Of a DNA stretch of 53,026 bases, positions 1 to 7,565 are shown piece after piece; the stretch's first letter is position 1; every line of letters begins with the position of its first letter. The notes under the pieces are model-generated. The model saw only the letters and a list, made by a program, of their open reading frames with translations, was not told the DNA's origin and searched no databases. The position numbers were made by a program, and so were the translations under genes. The stretch is taken from positions 1 through 53,026 of the forward strand of contig NZ_FOGC01000015.1 in the NCBI RefSeq assembly GCF_900111105.1. The letters are read 5' to 3'. This stretch comes from Rosenbergiella nectarea (GTDB lineage: Bacteria; Pseudomonadota; Gammaproteobacteria; Enterobacterales; Enterobacteriaceae).

Positions 1-1
1 C

Positions 2-976
2 CTTGCCGCCGGTTTGGCGGGCGGGTTAGTCGGCGGCGATATGGCCAGCGCCATGGCAGGGATGCAGGCGGGGAAGGTGACGGTTGAGAATAACTATCTG
101 CATGAAGATGAATCCCGTCAGCTCGACAAGGAAATGCAGGACTGCAAGAAATCAGGCGGTGACTGCCAGAAGGTTGTCGAGAAATATATTGATATCAGCA
201 ACAAAAACAGCAAAGAGCTTAAGAATGCCTGTACCGGCGGTGGTGTGACCTGCGTGACATGGGAAGAGCTGATACAGGCCGATACTAACGTTGCCCTGGA
301 TGCTGACAGATATCAGGTAAGATTGAGTGAGAAACTGAAAGATCCTGATGCGGCCGCCATGGTGAAATATCTTAACGGTTCGGATCTGAAATTCCTTAAC
401 GATAATATAACCACGGGCGATCGGGTGATGTCTGTAGTTATGGATCCTACATCGTGGCCGGTGGCAATCATGGGCGGAAAAGCCATCATCACCAATGCCG
501 TGAATAATACCAAAGAGCAGCTTATTGCTGTGGGTGTGGGTGCCGGGCTGGGTGCTGGTATTCAATATGGTACGACAGGCGAAGTGAAACTATCGGATGT
601 AATTGGCTCTGGTGTTATTGGTGCCGTTACTGCTGGTAAAGGTTATAACCCGACAATGGCCTGGAATGCGGCAGGTGGTTACTACCAGGCTGAAATTAGC
701 GGCGATGATCCATTTATGGCAGCGCTGCTGAGTAAGGCTGGTGCTTCAGCAGGTTTTTCTGCGGGTAATGTTATTAAAGTACCAATGGACAAGATTCTAA
801 ATCCAGTATCAAAACAATATGAATGGGTTCCAACAGGAGTCTGGACAATAACAAAGCCTGCGCCACAAAGTTCTGTACCATCAGTCATGGGTAATTTAGG
901 CGACACTTTTGTTTCAGGAGTAACCGGAGACGCTTTAGAAAAAGCTGTATCTGGAGGTAAAAATGAAACTAAATAG
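2..976 (+). CDS. cdiA: CdiA C-terminal end with toxin region (partial, 5' end outside window)
   Basis: This is the 3' end of a large CDI exoprotein. The frame is open from the first bases, so the gene starts upstream of the window. The first ~30 residues are a Gly/Ala/Met-rich pretoxin segment ending in VENN (about nt 83-94), the motif that separates the constant CdiA stalk from the variable toxin region. After VENN comes a charged Cys-containing stretch, then a long Gly/Ala-rich, weakly hydrophobic C-terminus without an obvious nuclease motif. Such regions, paired with a small membrane immunity protein as here, resemble membrane-depolarising CDI toxins such as that of E. coli EC93. The membrane-acting role is inference. 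The immunity gene overlaps its 3' end by 14 bases. Confidence 0.85.
   Translation, partial: LAAGLAGGLVGGDMASAMAGMQAGKVTVENNYLHEDESRQLDKEMQDCKKSGGDCQKVVEKYIDISNKNSKELKNACTGGGVTCVTWEELIQADTNVALDADRYQVRLSEKLKDPDAAAMVKYLNGSDLKFLNDNITTGDRVMSVVMDPTSWPVAIMGGKAIITNAVNNTKEQLIAVGVGAGLGAGIQYGTTGEVKLSDVIGSGVIGAVTAGKGYNPTMAWNAAGGYYQAEISGDDPFMAALLSKAGASAGFSAGNVIKVPMDKILNPVSKQYEWVPTGVWTITKPAPQSSVPSVMGNLGDTFVSGVTGDALEKAVSGGKNETK
29..93 (+). repeat. VENN-region direct repeat, copy 1
   Basis: This 65-base segment encodes the end of the pretoxin domain through VENN. It recurs at 1220-1284 with one mismatch (t at 40, a at 1231). It is the recombination handle that lets toxin cassettes exchange behind cdiA. Confidence 0.9.
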
Positions 977-1196
977 TCCTAAAAAGCCGATATGGACATT
1001 ATTTTTGATGTGTTTATTAATGTGCATAGCTTTAATTATGATAGGAACTTTCTCCTATCTTCTAAAAGGCTGGTTAATCTGGGATTTTGATAAATCTTTC
1101 CCTTTTGGAAAAAATGAGATGATTACGATCTTAAAGATCAGTCTGTTAGGTATTCCTGCGGGCTTCGTGTTCTGGAAATTCGATGTCCGATATTAG
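963..1196 (+). CDS. cdiI: Probable CdiI immunity protein, small membrane protein
   Basis: This 77-residue protein starts inside the end of cdiA with an overlap of 14 bases, the usual coupling of a CDI toxin and its immunity gene. It has a hydrophobic segment at about residues 9-36 (LFLMCLLMCIALIMIG core) and a second at about 55-70. It is therefore probably a two-pass inner-membrane protein. Known immunity proteins for membrane-depolarising CDI toxins are of similar size and location. No sequence family is recognised, so the call rests on position, overlap and topology. Confidence 0.7.
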   Translation: MKLNSPKKPIWTLFLMCLLMCIALIMIGTFSYLLKGWLIWDFDKSFPFGKNEMITILKISLLGIPAGFVFWKFDVRY

Positions 1197-1219
1197 TCGA
1201 AGAGTTAGCGGTCGGACTG

Positions 1220-1284
1220 GTCGGCGGCGAAATGGCCAGCGCCATGGCAGGGATGCAGGCGGGGAAGGTGACGGTTGAGAATAA
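1220..1284 (+). repeat. VENN-region direct repeat, copy 2
   Basis: This is the second copy of the 65-base pretoxin/VENN segment at 29-93, with one mismatch. It lies at the head of the first orphan toxin cassette and marks the likely recombination point with full-length cdiA. Confidence 0.9.
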
Positions 1285-2059
1285 TAATTTATCAGCCGTG
1301 GCACGACTCGGCGTCACAGCATGTGCTGAGGTCGCCACATGTCGAAATATGGTCGTGGAGAAAGGACTCGGTGCATTACTGGGTATCGGAGCAGCAAAAA
1401 CCGCGCTAGATAACCTTTCCTCCTCTGAACGGGATTATGTCTTTAGCGTAGCAATGTCTGGTAAGGCTGATCTGATAGAACGACTGACCCCGGAACAACG
1501 GGCTGCCTATAATTATATGGTAGGGCAGGATCAAAAAGGCTTAATCACGGTCTTCCCGAAACCGGATAGAGAACTGACAGACAGTAAGTTGATTAATCCG
1601 GGTCATAGCGACCAACAAGGGCTAGTCAATACGGGTAACAATCAGCCCTTAGCGTCAGGTCCGACACATACAGGTAATAGTGATGGTTTAGTCAATACGG
1701 GTGGCACGAGTACAGTAACGCCGCTTCCGGATGGGCCAAGTAAGGATGATTTGGCTTATTTGTCTGAGGGTAGTAACAAATATATACCTAGTCCTAAGCA
1801 TGCTTCTGGGGGGTGGGGGACTAAAATGGATTTGAGTGATACAAAAGCCCAAGAGGTTATAGATAACTCAATCCAAGGCGGTAAACAACGCTACGGAATG
1901 AGTGATGGTAAATTATATGAATTCCAGCCGGATAATGCTGGAGGTTGGCATGGCTATCCAATTCCAGGCAATGAAGCTCCACCAAAAGTATTACGCGAGT
2001 TACTTTCACAAGGAAATATCAGTAAAGCTGATTACAACAAAATGATTAAAGGAAAATAA
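1232..2059 (+). CDS. Orphan CdiA-CT toxin cassette 2 (predicted soluble nuclease type)
   Basis: This 275-residue open frame starts in the pretoxin segment (MASAMAGMQAGKVTVENN) and lacks the rest of CdiA, as orphan cdiA-CT modules do. The frame stays open upstream of the ATG, and no good ribosome binding site is seen, so it may be silent until recombined. After VENN comes a helical region with LTPEQRAAYNYMVGQDQKG, then a low-complexity linker with repeated LVNTG units. The soluble C-terminal ~90 residues contain SIQGGKQRYG, a GKLYEFQPDNAGGWHGYP core and a Lys-rich end. The core resembles a predicted RNase class of polymorphic toxins (possibly bacterial toxin 50), but I cannot fix the family. 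The stop overlaps the start of the next gene by one base. Confidence 0.75.
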   Translation: MASAMAGMQAGKVTVENNNLSAVARLGVTACAEVATCRNMVVEKGLGALLGIGAAKTALDNLSSSERDYVFSVAMSGKADLIERLTPEQRAAYNYMVGQDQKGLITVFPKPDRELTDSKLINPGHSDQQGLVNTGNNQPLASGPTHTGNSDGLVNTGGTSTVTPLPDGPSKDDLAYLSEGSNKYIPSPKHASGGWGTKMDLSDTKAQEVIDNSIQGGKQRYGMSDGKLYEFQPDNAGGWHGYPIPGNEAPPKVLRELLSQGNISKADYNKMIKGK

Positions 2060-2514
2060 TGATGAATAAACTAAGTATCATTGTTCTTAAGGAAATTTTG
2101 GATAACGAATCTCAGTTAATTTCATTATCTATTAAAATCGATAACATAAGTTACTCTTTATATATTGGGGAACTAAAATTATCTGAACTTATTGATTGGC
2201 TTGTGGAAAATGAAGGTGTTATTAGAAATGAAAAATTTCCTGTAAGTGAAGGAAATCAAGAGTCTCTAGCAAAAAAAGTTCAACATTTTTACGAAAGCTT
2301 AGATATAAATAAAGATTATCTGGTTGATAAAATGTTTGATTATCGGGCGTCACATTGTCTGAGATTTGCCTGTCGAGGTACGGATATTTCTGAAATATAT
2401 ATAGGTAAATCAGATAATGGATATGAAATATCGAAATGTACAAAATATGAACATTGGCAGTATTTTTTCGATATAGATGATTTTTTTCACACATTAAAAC
2501 GTTTGGAGAGATAG
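2059..2514 (+). CDS. Probable immunity protein for orphan toxin 2
   Basis: This 151-residue protein is soluble, acidic and rich in Leu, Ile and Asp/Glu. It begins at the stop codon of the preceding toxin cassette (TAATG), and a second in-frame ATG follows at 2062. Its AT-rich composition, unlike the flanking toxin DNA, is typical of immunity genes in CDI arrays. It has no signal peptide or membrane segment, which suits a cytoplasmic inhibitor of a nuclease toxin. The family is not recognised. Its TAG stop shares its final G with the GTT codon that opens the VENN motif of the next cassette. Confidence 0.7.
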   Translation: MMNKLSIIVLKEILDNESQLISLSIKIDNISYSLYIGELKLSELIDWLVENEGVIRNEKFPVSEGNQESLAKKVQHFYESLDINKDYLVDKMFDYRASHCLRFACRGTDISEIYIGKSDNGYEISKCTKYEHWQYFFDIDDFFHTLKRLER

Positions 2515-2760
2515 TTGAGAATAACTGGCTGAGTCTGCCATCGGGAATGGCGGATTATGGTCAATCAGCCTCTTCATTAGCAATGTCCATGGCTCAGCAA
2601 GGTGCAACCCCAGATGAAATCAATACAGCGCTCAGTCAGCATGTGAAAGGGGATTTACCGGAGAGAGCGAACATCACAAAAGCCATTGTTGAGGGTTATA
2701 CGGATGGTTTGCTGATTGCGGGTGCTTGGTATCTGGGGCCTGCAGCATCGGTGGGTAAAG
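2514..2760 (+). repeat. Direct repeat of orphan cassette head, copy 1
   Basis: These 247 bases, from the VENN codons to GKV, are closely matched by 3465-3711 with scattered, mostly silent differences. The homology continues more weakly downstream, with a second near-identical block around GIAVGGAVF. Confidence 0.9.
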
Positions 2761-3188
2761 TGATTGGCGGAGGAATTATCGCAGAGATAGCGAATGGAAG
2801 CTACCAATGGTTTGACCTGAGCCGTCCAGGTAACGAAAACAAAAGCTGGGACTGGAAAAGTAGCGTAAGCTCAGGGATTTCGGGAATGCTTGCTCCGGGA
2901 AGAACTGTCCAGCAAAATGTTGGAATAGCGGTAGGCGGTGCGGTGTTTACGGATGGGCCTGATATGGGATCTGTTGGTGGTGCTGCTTTGGGGGCATGGG
3001 CCGGAGGAAAATTTGGGGGGTTAGCTCCTGGTGCTGTGGGGAAAATAACCGGGGCGAACCATATACCTGAGTTTATTTATGATGTTATCGGTGCTGGCGG
3101 TTCGGAGGTAGTTGGCGGGTTTACTAAAGATATGATAAAAGCTTCTCAGGAAAGTAAATTAAACTCGAAGGATACAAAAAATGATTAA
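2514..3188 (+). CDS. Orphan CdiA-CT toxin cassette 3, joined at VENN
   Basis: The homologous frame opens with VENN at 2514-2525, directly on the stop codon of the previous immunity gene, with no pretoxin sequence. The first ATG is at 2547 and has no convincing ribosome binding site, so this is probably a silent cassette. The first ~75 residues (SLPSGMADYGQSASSLAMSM onward) are nearly identical to cassette 4 and may be the cytoplasm- or membrane-entry module. The rest is Gly/Ala-rich with short hydrophobic stretches (GLLIAGAWYLGPAAS; VGIAVGGAVF) and ends Lys-rich. With its two-pass immunity partner it looks like a membrane-acting toxin, which is inference. It overlaps the next gene by 8 bases. 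Confidence 0.7.
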   Translation, partial: VENNWLSLPSGMADYGQSASSLAMSMAQQGATPDEINTALSQHVKGDLPERANITKAIVEGYTDGLLIAGAWYLGPAASVGKVIGGGIIAEIANGSYQWFDLSRPGNENKSWDWKSSVSSGISGMLAPGRTVQQNVGIAVGGAVFTDGPDMGSVGGAALGAWAGGKFGGLAPGAVGKITGANHIPEFIYDVIGAGGSEVVGGFTKDMIKASQESKLNSKDTKND

Positions 3189-3429
3189 TTATCTAAAACT
3201 TTTGGGTTATTCATGCATTTTTTGTAGCATCGTCTACTTCGTATTGACTGGAGTCGTAGCTTTTATAAATTACCTTAATAATGGATACTTTTTTTACCCA
3301 CTTTATCACGTAAAAAGAACCTTAGTATTTAGTTGTATATCGGGGGGCGCTATTACCTTAGCTGCAATTTTTTTTAATTTGATAGGTAAATTTAACTTCC
3401 GCAAAAAACCTCCCTCCGAACCTGAGTAA
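3181..3429 (+). CDS. Probable immunity protein for orphan toxin 3, two-pass membrane protein
   Basis: This 82-residue protein overlaps the end of toxin cassette 3 by 8 bases. Two hydrophobic segments are visible, at about residues 8-31 (SCIFCSIVYFVLTGVVAFI core) and 47-68 (LVFSCISGGAITLAAIFF core). A basic tail, KFNFRKKPP, follows. Size, topology and coupling match the first immunity gene in this locus, though the sequences differ. The role as inhibitor of a membrane-active toxin is inferred from this pairing. The family is not recognised. Confidence 0.65.
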   Translation: MINYLKLLGYSCIFCSIVYFVLTGVVAFINYLNNGYFFYPLYHVKRTLVFSCISGGAITLAAIFFNLIGKFNFRKKPPSEPE

Positions 3430-3431
3430 CC

Positions 3432-4061
3432 TTGCCAATGTTAGCCAATCGGTCCGGGATTGTCGTTAAGAATAATGCACTGAGTCTGCCATCGGGAATG
3501 GCGGATTATGGTCAGTCAGCGTCTTCATTAGCAATGTCTATGGCTCAGCAAGGCGCAACCCCAGATGAAATCAATACAGCGCTCAGTCAGCATGTGAAAG
3601 GGGATTTGCCGGAGGGAGCGAATATCACAAAAGCCATTGTTGAGGGTTATACGGATGGTTTGCTGATTCCGGGTGCTTGGTATCTGTGGCCTGCAGCATC
3701 AGTAGGTAAAGTTGAGGGCGGTGCAGTGATTGCGGAAATCGCTAATAGTTCTTATCAGTGGTTTGACCTGAGCAAACCCGGAAATGAAAATAAGCGTTGG
3801 ACTAAAAAAAGTAGTATAGCGTCAGGAATTACTGGGGCACTGGCACCTGGGCGTAGTATCCAGCAGAACGTTGGAATAGCGGTAGGCGGTGCGGTGTTTA
3901 AGGATGGTTCCGATATGAGGTTTATGAGCGGAGCAGTTAATAATTAAACGGCCAATGCTGTGGCAAAAATATTTGCGACTAACCCTATATATGATTTTAT
4001 TTTTAATGTTATCGGTGCAGGTGGCTCGAAAGTAGACAGTTTTTTACTAAAAATACTATAA
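3432..4061 (+). pseudogene. Decayed orphan CdiA-CT toxin cassette 4
   Basis: A TTG-started frame runs to a TAA at 3945-3947. The same frame then stays open to 4061 and encodes NPIYDFIFNVIGAGGSKVDS, which matches the C-terminus of cassette 3 (IPEFIYDVIGAGGSEVVGG). Cassette 4 is therefore a homologue of cassette 3 interrupted by one nonsense codon, without a frameshift. Its VENN motif has changed to VKNN (3465-3476). Several residues differ from cassette 3, including Ala to Pro in GLLIPGAWYLW. The decay suggests it no longer makes a full toxin, although recombination could still move its intact head. Confidence 0.75.
3465..3711 (+). repeat. Direct repeat of orphan cassette head, copy 2
   Basis: This is the second copy of the 247-base segment at 2514-2760. 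It begins with GTTAAGAATAAT (VKNN) instead of the VENN codons. Confidence 0.9.
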
Positions 4062-4130
4062 GTCCCTATCTACCCGTTAAAATTATCAAAGATATTACTA
4101 CCATACCATGGATGAAAAATGGAGTGAGAA

Positions 4131-4625
4131 ATGAAATGTATAGAATGTAACTGTTCAGAAGCAAACAAAGAGTCTGGACTCTGTGATGCCTGTGAAAATA
4201 TAGAGTCGAGAAAAATCAATGGACTGCTGTATCTTCCTGCCATAGGGCTTATCCTAGGAATTGTTCGTAGTACAAAGGACATTTGCAGTTTCACTATGAT
4301 TGTAGTTGATCATTTCGAAGAAACGAGTTTCTTGTCTTTTGACGCCATGGCGGCAGTTACGTTCCTGATCGTTGATTTTCTTACCCCACTTTATGCATCC
4401 TTGTCCTTTTTTAGACGCAAGAAAAACACTCGAAAAGTCATGATAATTTACTATCTGATAGGGATGATCAGCGCGTTATATTTTTCTGTTCTTCCTGTTG
4501 TCGTTGATAACACTCAATATGAAAGGGAAGATATAGGGATAATATTGAATGGGCTTTTTGGGGTTGTAATATGGATCCCTTACTTTTTGCTTTCCAAAAG
4601 AATTAATACCGTTTTTTGTCGGTAG
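4131..4625 (+). CDS. Zinc-ribbon multi-pass membrane protein, DUF2569-like; possible immunity protein
   Basis: This 164-residue protein opens with a four-cysteine knuckle (CIECNC at 3-8, then CDAC at 18-21), probably a zinc ribbon. About four membrane segments follow, at roughly 31-46, 71-95, 104-124 and 137-154. The LLYLPAIGLILGIV start of the membrane part resembles DUF2569-type proteins, a family without a defined role. It follows decayed toxin cassette 4 by 69 bases, where an immunity gene would be expected, so it may protect against that toxin. It could instead be an unrelated small membrane gene. The sequence is AT-rich like the other immunity genes here. Confidence 0.55.
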   Translation: MKCIECNCSEANKESGLCDACENIESRKINGLLYLPAIGLILGIVRSTKDICSFTMIVVDHFEETSFLSFDAMAAVTFLIVDFLTPLYASLSFFRRKKNTRKVMIIYYLIGMISALYFSVLPVVVDNTQYEREDIGIILNGLFGVVIWIPYFLLSKRINTVFCR

Positions 4626-4724
4626 TCGATCTGATTAGTTGATATTATTACCGCTAACGTGAAGCCTGTATTAGTAACACCCCCAACGATTAATTATTCA
4701 CACTACTGTATCGACCCTTCAAAC

Positions 4725-4748
4725 AAAGCCAGAAACCTTCTGGCTTTT
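4725..4748. terminator. Bidirectional hairpin terminator between the CDI locus and rpmJ2
   Basis: The stem AAAGCCAGAA pairs with TTCTGGCTTT across a 3-base loop. A T run follows on the plus strand, and an A-rich segment precedes it, giving a T run on the minus strand. It separates the rightward CDI genes from the leftward ribosomal protein genes. Confidence 0.75.
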
Positions 4749-4761
4749 ATCGTTGAAAAGT

Positions 4762-4902
4762 TTAACGTTTTTTCTTCGTACCCTGAACCGCTTTAAAACG
4801 TGGGTTACTTTTACAGATAACGAAGACGCGACCGTGGCGACGGACGATCTTGCAATCAGGGTGACGCTGTTTAGCGGACTTTAGTGAGCTGAGGACTTTC
4901 AT
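4762..4902 (-). CDS. rpmJ2: 50S ribosomal protein L36, zinc-independent type B
   Basis: Reading the minus strand from the ATG at 4902 gives a 46-residue basic protein starting [20 protein letters not shown] and ending TKKKR. This is the type B L36 form (YkgO in E. coli). It has two cysteines and lacks the full zinc ribbon of the main L36, so it can replace the zinc-containing copy when zinc is scarce. Its ATG overlaps the stop of rpmE2 (ATGA), so the two are translationally coupled. The Zur box upstream of rpmE2 should control both. Confidence 0.9.
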   Translation of the reverse strand: MKVLSSLKSAKQRHPDCKIVRRHGRVFVICKSNPRFKAVQGTKKKR

Positions 4903-5168
4903 TCTTTATCCTTTTTGCTGTGATCGAAAAAACGGCCAAAGCGTTGGGCAAAGCGCGCGGCACTGCCTTCTTTGGCAAACTCTTTCTGCTTACCGGTATA
5001 GAAAGGGTGCGAGTGGGCAGAGACATCCAACGTGACGTAGGGATAAACCTTACCTTGGTATTCGACCGTGCGGTCGGTCTTAATCGTTGATCCGATCACC
5101 ATATAGTGATCGGCCCCTAAATCGTGGAACACCACTTGACGATAAGCGGGGTGGATAGCGGGTTTCAT
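4899..5168 (-). CDS. rpmE2: 50S ribosomal protein L31, zinc-independent type B
   Basis: This 89-residue protein begins [20 protein letters not shown] and contains the FDHSKK-type basic end of YkgM. It has no cysteine, so it is the zinc-free paralogue of L31. It would take the place of the zinc form on ribosomes under zinc starvation and so free zinc for other uses. I placed the start at 5168 rather than farther upstream. It matches the family length there and has the ribosome binding site AGGAGCGACT directly before it. It forms an operon with rpmJ2. Confidence 0.92.
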   Translation of the reverse strand: MKPAIHPAYRQVVFHDLGADHYMVIGSTIKTDRTVEYQGKVYPYVTLDVSAHSHPFYTGKQKEFAKEGSAARFAQRFGRFFDHSKKDKE

Positions 5169-5186
5169 AGTCGCTCCTAAATGTAA

Positions 5187-5201
5187 TGTTATAATATAAC
5201 A
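5187..5201. promoter_or_regulatory. Zur box upstream of rpmE2-rpmJ2
   Basis: TGTTATAATATAACA is a palindrome around its central base and matches the AT-rich core of known enterobacterial Zur operators. It lies 19 bases upstream of the rpmE2 start. Zur repression of this gene pair when zinc is plentiful is established in E. coli; the site here is read from sequence only. Confidence 0.75.
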
Positions 5202-5253
5202 ATAAAGGATCGTTATAAGCGGTGCAAGCCCTTCGTTCAAAATTATTCGATTA

Positions 5254-6174
5254 TCAGGTTAGCGCTTGGTCGATGCGCTGCTGCAAGGTAGCGCTCGTCA
5301 TCCTTAAATAGCGACTAAACATGTTACGGGCGGCGGAGTCGGGGCGGTGACGCGGGGTCACAACGCTGACGGTAAAAGGCACCGAGACACTGAATCGGCG
5401 CATCACCACGTTATGGGCCAAGTAATCGACAGCGGTCAGCGGATTGATGATCGACACCCCACAGCCTTGTCCAACCATGGCACACACCGAAGCGGCACTG
5501 TGAGTTTCGAGGGCCAGGTGGCGAGAAACACCTTCTGCTTGAAACAGTTGGTCGAGCAGCTGTCGATAGCTGTCGGTGCGTGACAGGCTAATAAAAGGCA
5601 GTTCGCTAAAGTCGTGGGGGCGAAGCACTTTACGAGAAGCCAAGGGATGATCGCCGGGCAGCACACAGACTTCATCGACGGTTAGTAAATTATCAATCTC
5701 GCAGCCCTCAGGCACCGATTGCGTCTCAGTAATCCCGAGATCAAAACGTTGTGCCGTCAACCACTCTTCAAGTAATGGCGACTCTTGCGGGGTGATGGTC
5801 ATACTGGCGGCGGGGTAGTCGCGTAGATATTCTGCACAGGCATGGGGCAGTAGAGATTGTGAAAAAGCCGGTAAGCAGGCGATGGTCATTTCTGATTGGT
5901 CGAACTGTGCCAACCCGGCGGCGGTCTCTTGGATACGCTGACGGCCATACCAGCTACGTTGGACCTCCTCAAACAATCGGAATCCTTGCTGAGTTGGGTG
6001 TAAGCGTCCTTGGCTGCGTCGAAACAACGGCACGGTTAACTGATGCTCGAGACGCGCTAACTCTCGGCTTAAGGTGGGCTGGGAGGTACGTAATAGCGCT
6101 GCCGCACTGGTTAAGGTGCCTTGAGTCATCACCGCATGGAATATTTCAATTTGTCGCCAGCTCAATGGAGTCAT
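5254..6174 (-). CDS. lysR: LysR, activator of lysA
   Basis: This is a LysR-type regulator of about 306 residues. The N-terminal winged helix-turn-helix ([20 protein letters not shown] at about residues 19-38) is followed by an effector-binding domain. Segments such as [30 protein letters not shown] and [11 protein letters not shown] match E. coli LysR itself, not just the family. It lies divergent from lysA, which LysR activates when diaminopimelate is high and lysine low. I chose the ATG at 6174 ([19 protein letters not shown]) to match the family start. An upstream in-frame ATG at 6201 exists but adds an unmatched leader. Confidence 0.92.
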   Translation of the reverse strand: MTPLSWRQIEIFHAVMTQGTLTSAAALLRTSQPTLSRELARLEHQLTVPLFRRSQGRLHPTQQGFRLFEEVQRSWYGRQRIQETAAGLAQFDQSEMTIACLPAFSQSLLPHACAEYLRDYPAASMTITPQESPLLEEWLTAQRFDLGITETQSVPEGCEIDNLLTVDEVCVLPGDHPLASRKVLRPHDFSELPFISLSRTDSYRQLLDQLFQAEGVSRHLALETHSAASVCAMVGQGCGVSIINPLTAVDYLAHNVVMRRFSVSVPFTVSVVTPRHRPDSAARNMFSRYLRMTSATLQQRIDQALT

Positions 6175-6284
6175 CACGCTTCTCGTTATTAGGTATATCA
6201 AAAATGAATAGAGTATCGATTAAATGATATTTTTCAATATAGAAAGAGTATGGCTTACTGAGGGTATTGCTTAAGGAGAACATT

Positions 6285-7556
6285 ATGCCCACCCCGATCA
6301 CCGACCCCGCAACCGCCTTACACCAGACTCAACTTCTAGCGTTAGCCCAGCATTATCAAGGGCCATTCTGGGCGTATGATGCCCAAATTATTCGCCAGCA
6401 AATCGCTAAGCTGCGTCAGTTTGATGTGATCCGTTTTGCGCAGAAGTCCTGCTCGAATACGCATATTCTGCGCCTAATGCGAGAAGAAGGGGTTAAGGTC
6501 GACTCAGTATCCGTGGGGGAACTGACTCGCGCCTTACAGGCTGGCTATCAACCGCAAGGTAACGATATTGTCTTTACCGCTGACCTCCTTGATCGGGAAG
6601 GCTTGGCTCGAGTTGTCGAGCTCAACGTGACGGTTAACACCGGCTCCATCGATATGCTCAAGCAACTGGCTGCGCTATCGCCGGGGCATCGCGTCTGGTT
6701 ACGCATTAACCCTGGTTTTGGTCACGGTCACAGTCAGAAAACCAATACCGGTGGCGAGAACAGTAAGCACGGTATCTGGTACCAACAACTGCCGGATGCG
6801 CTGGCGGTGATCCATCAGGCCGGCTTGCAGCTTGAAGGCTTACATATGCATATTGGCTCAGGGGTGGATTATCAACATCTGCAACAGGTGTGTGATGCGA
6901 TGGTCGAGCAAGTGCTGACTAGCGGTTGTGACCTGCAGGCTATCTCGGCAGGCGGCGGCTTATCGACCCCTTATACCTTTGAAGAACAGGAGATCGATCC
7001 TGCGCATTACTTCTCTTTATGGGATCAGGCGCGTCAGCGCATCGCTGCACATCTTGGGCATCGGGTGACCCTCGAGATCGAACCGGGACGCTTCCTTGTC
7101 GCGCAATCAGGCGTACTCGTCAGTGAAGTGCGCGGCACTAAATGGATGGGGAACCGTCACTTCACCTTAGTCGATGCGGGATTCAGCGATCTGATGCGTC
7201 CAGCGATGTACGGTAGCTATCACCATATTTCGCTAATGCCTGCGGACGGGAGTGATGCCAGCGGGCGCCCCCCTCAACAGACACTGGTTGCAGGACCGCT
7301 CTGCGAATCCGGGGACGTGTTTACTCAGCTGGCGGGCGGAGAAGTTGAACCGCGTGACCTGCCGCAATCTCAGGTCGGGGACTATTTAGTCTTTCACGAC
7401 ACCGGAGCCTATGGGGCGTCTATGTCTTCGAACTACAACAGCCGCCCGTTAATCCCCGAAGTCTTGCTCGATCAAGGACGTGCTATCGAGATCCGTCGTC
7501 GGCAAACGGTCGATGAGCTTCTCGCGCTAGAGCACGCTCAGCCTCTAAACTGCTGA
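6285..7556 (+). CDS. lysA: Diaminopimelate decarboxylase
   Basis: LysA removes CO2 from meso-diaminopimelate to give L-lysine, the last step of lysine synthesis, in the cytoplasm with pyridoxal phosphate. The ~423-residue protein has the fold III decarboxylase features. The PLP lysine lies in RFAQKSCSNTHILRLM, a glycine loop in AISAGGGLSTPY, EIEPGR follows, and the Cys-containing GPLCESGDV is near the C-terminus. The start at 6285 (MPTPITDP) follows a clear AAGGAG site; a start at 6267 would include the binding site inside the gene. It is transcribed divergently from lysR across a short AT-rich region. Confidence 0.95.
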   Translation: MPTPITDPATALHQTQLLALAQHYQGPFWAYDAQIIRQQIAKLRQFDVIRFAQKSCSNTHILRLMREEGVKVDSVSVGELTRALQAGYQPQGNDIVFTADLLDREGLARVVELNVTVNTGSIDMLKQLAALSPGHRVWLRINPGFGHGHSQKTNTGGENSKHGIWYQQLPDALAVIHQAGLQLEGLHMHIGSGVDYQHLQQVCDAMVEQVLTSGCDLQAISAGGGLSTPYTFEEQEIDPAHYFSLWDQARQRIAAHLGHRVTLEIEPGRFLVAQSGVLVSEVRGTKWMGNRHFTLVDAGFSDLMRPAMYGSYHHISLMPADGSDASGRPPQQTLVAGPLCESGDVFTQLAGGEVEPRDLPQSQVGDYLVFHDTGAYGASMSSNYNSRPLIPEVLLDQGRAIEIRRRQTVDELLALEHAQPLNC

Positions 7557-7565
7557 GGGCGTAGG

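Noticed and set aside
3432-4061. Frameshift as the cause of the shortened toxin cassette 4
   Set aside because: The downstream homologous part is in the same frame, so a single nonsense codon explains it.
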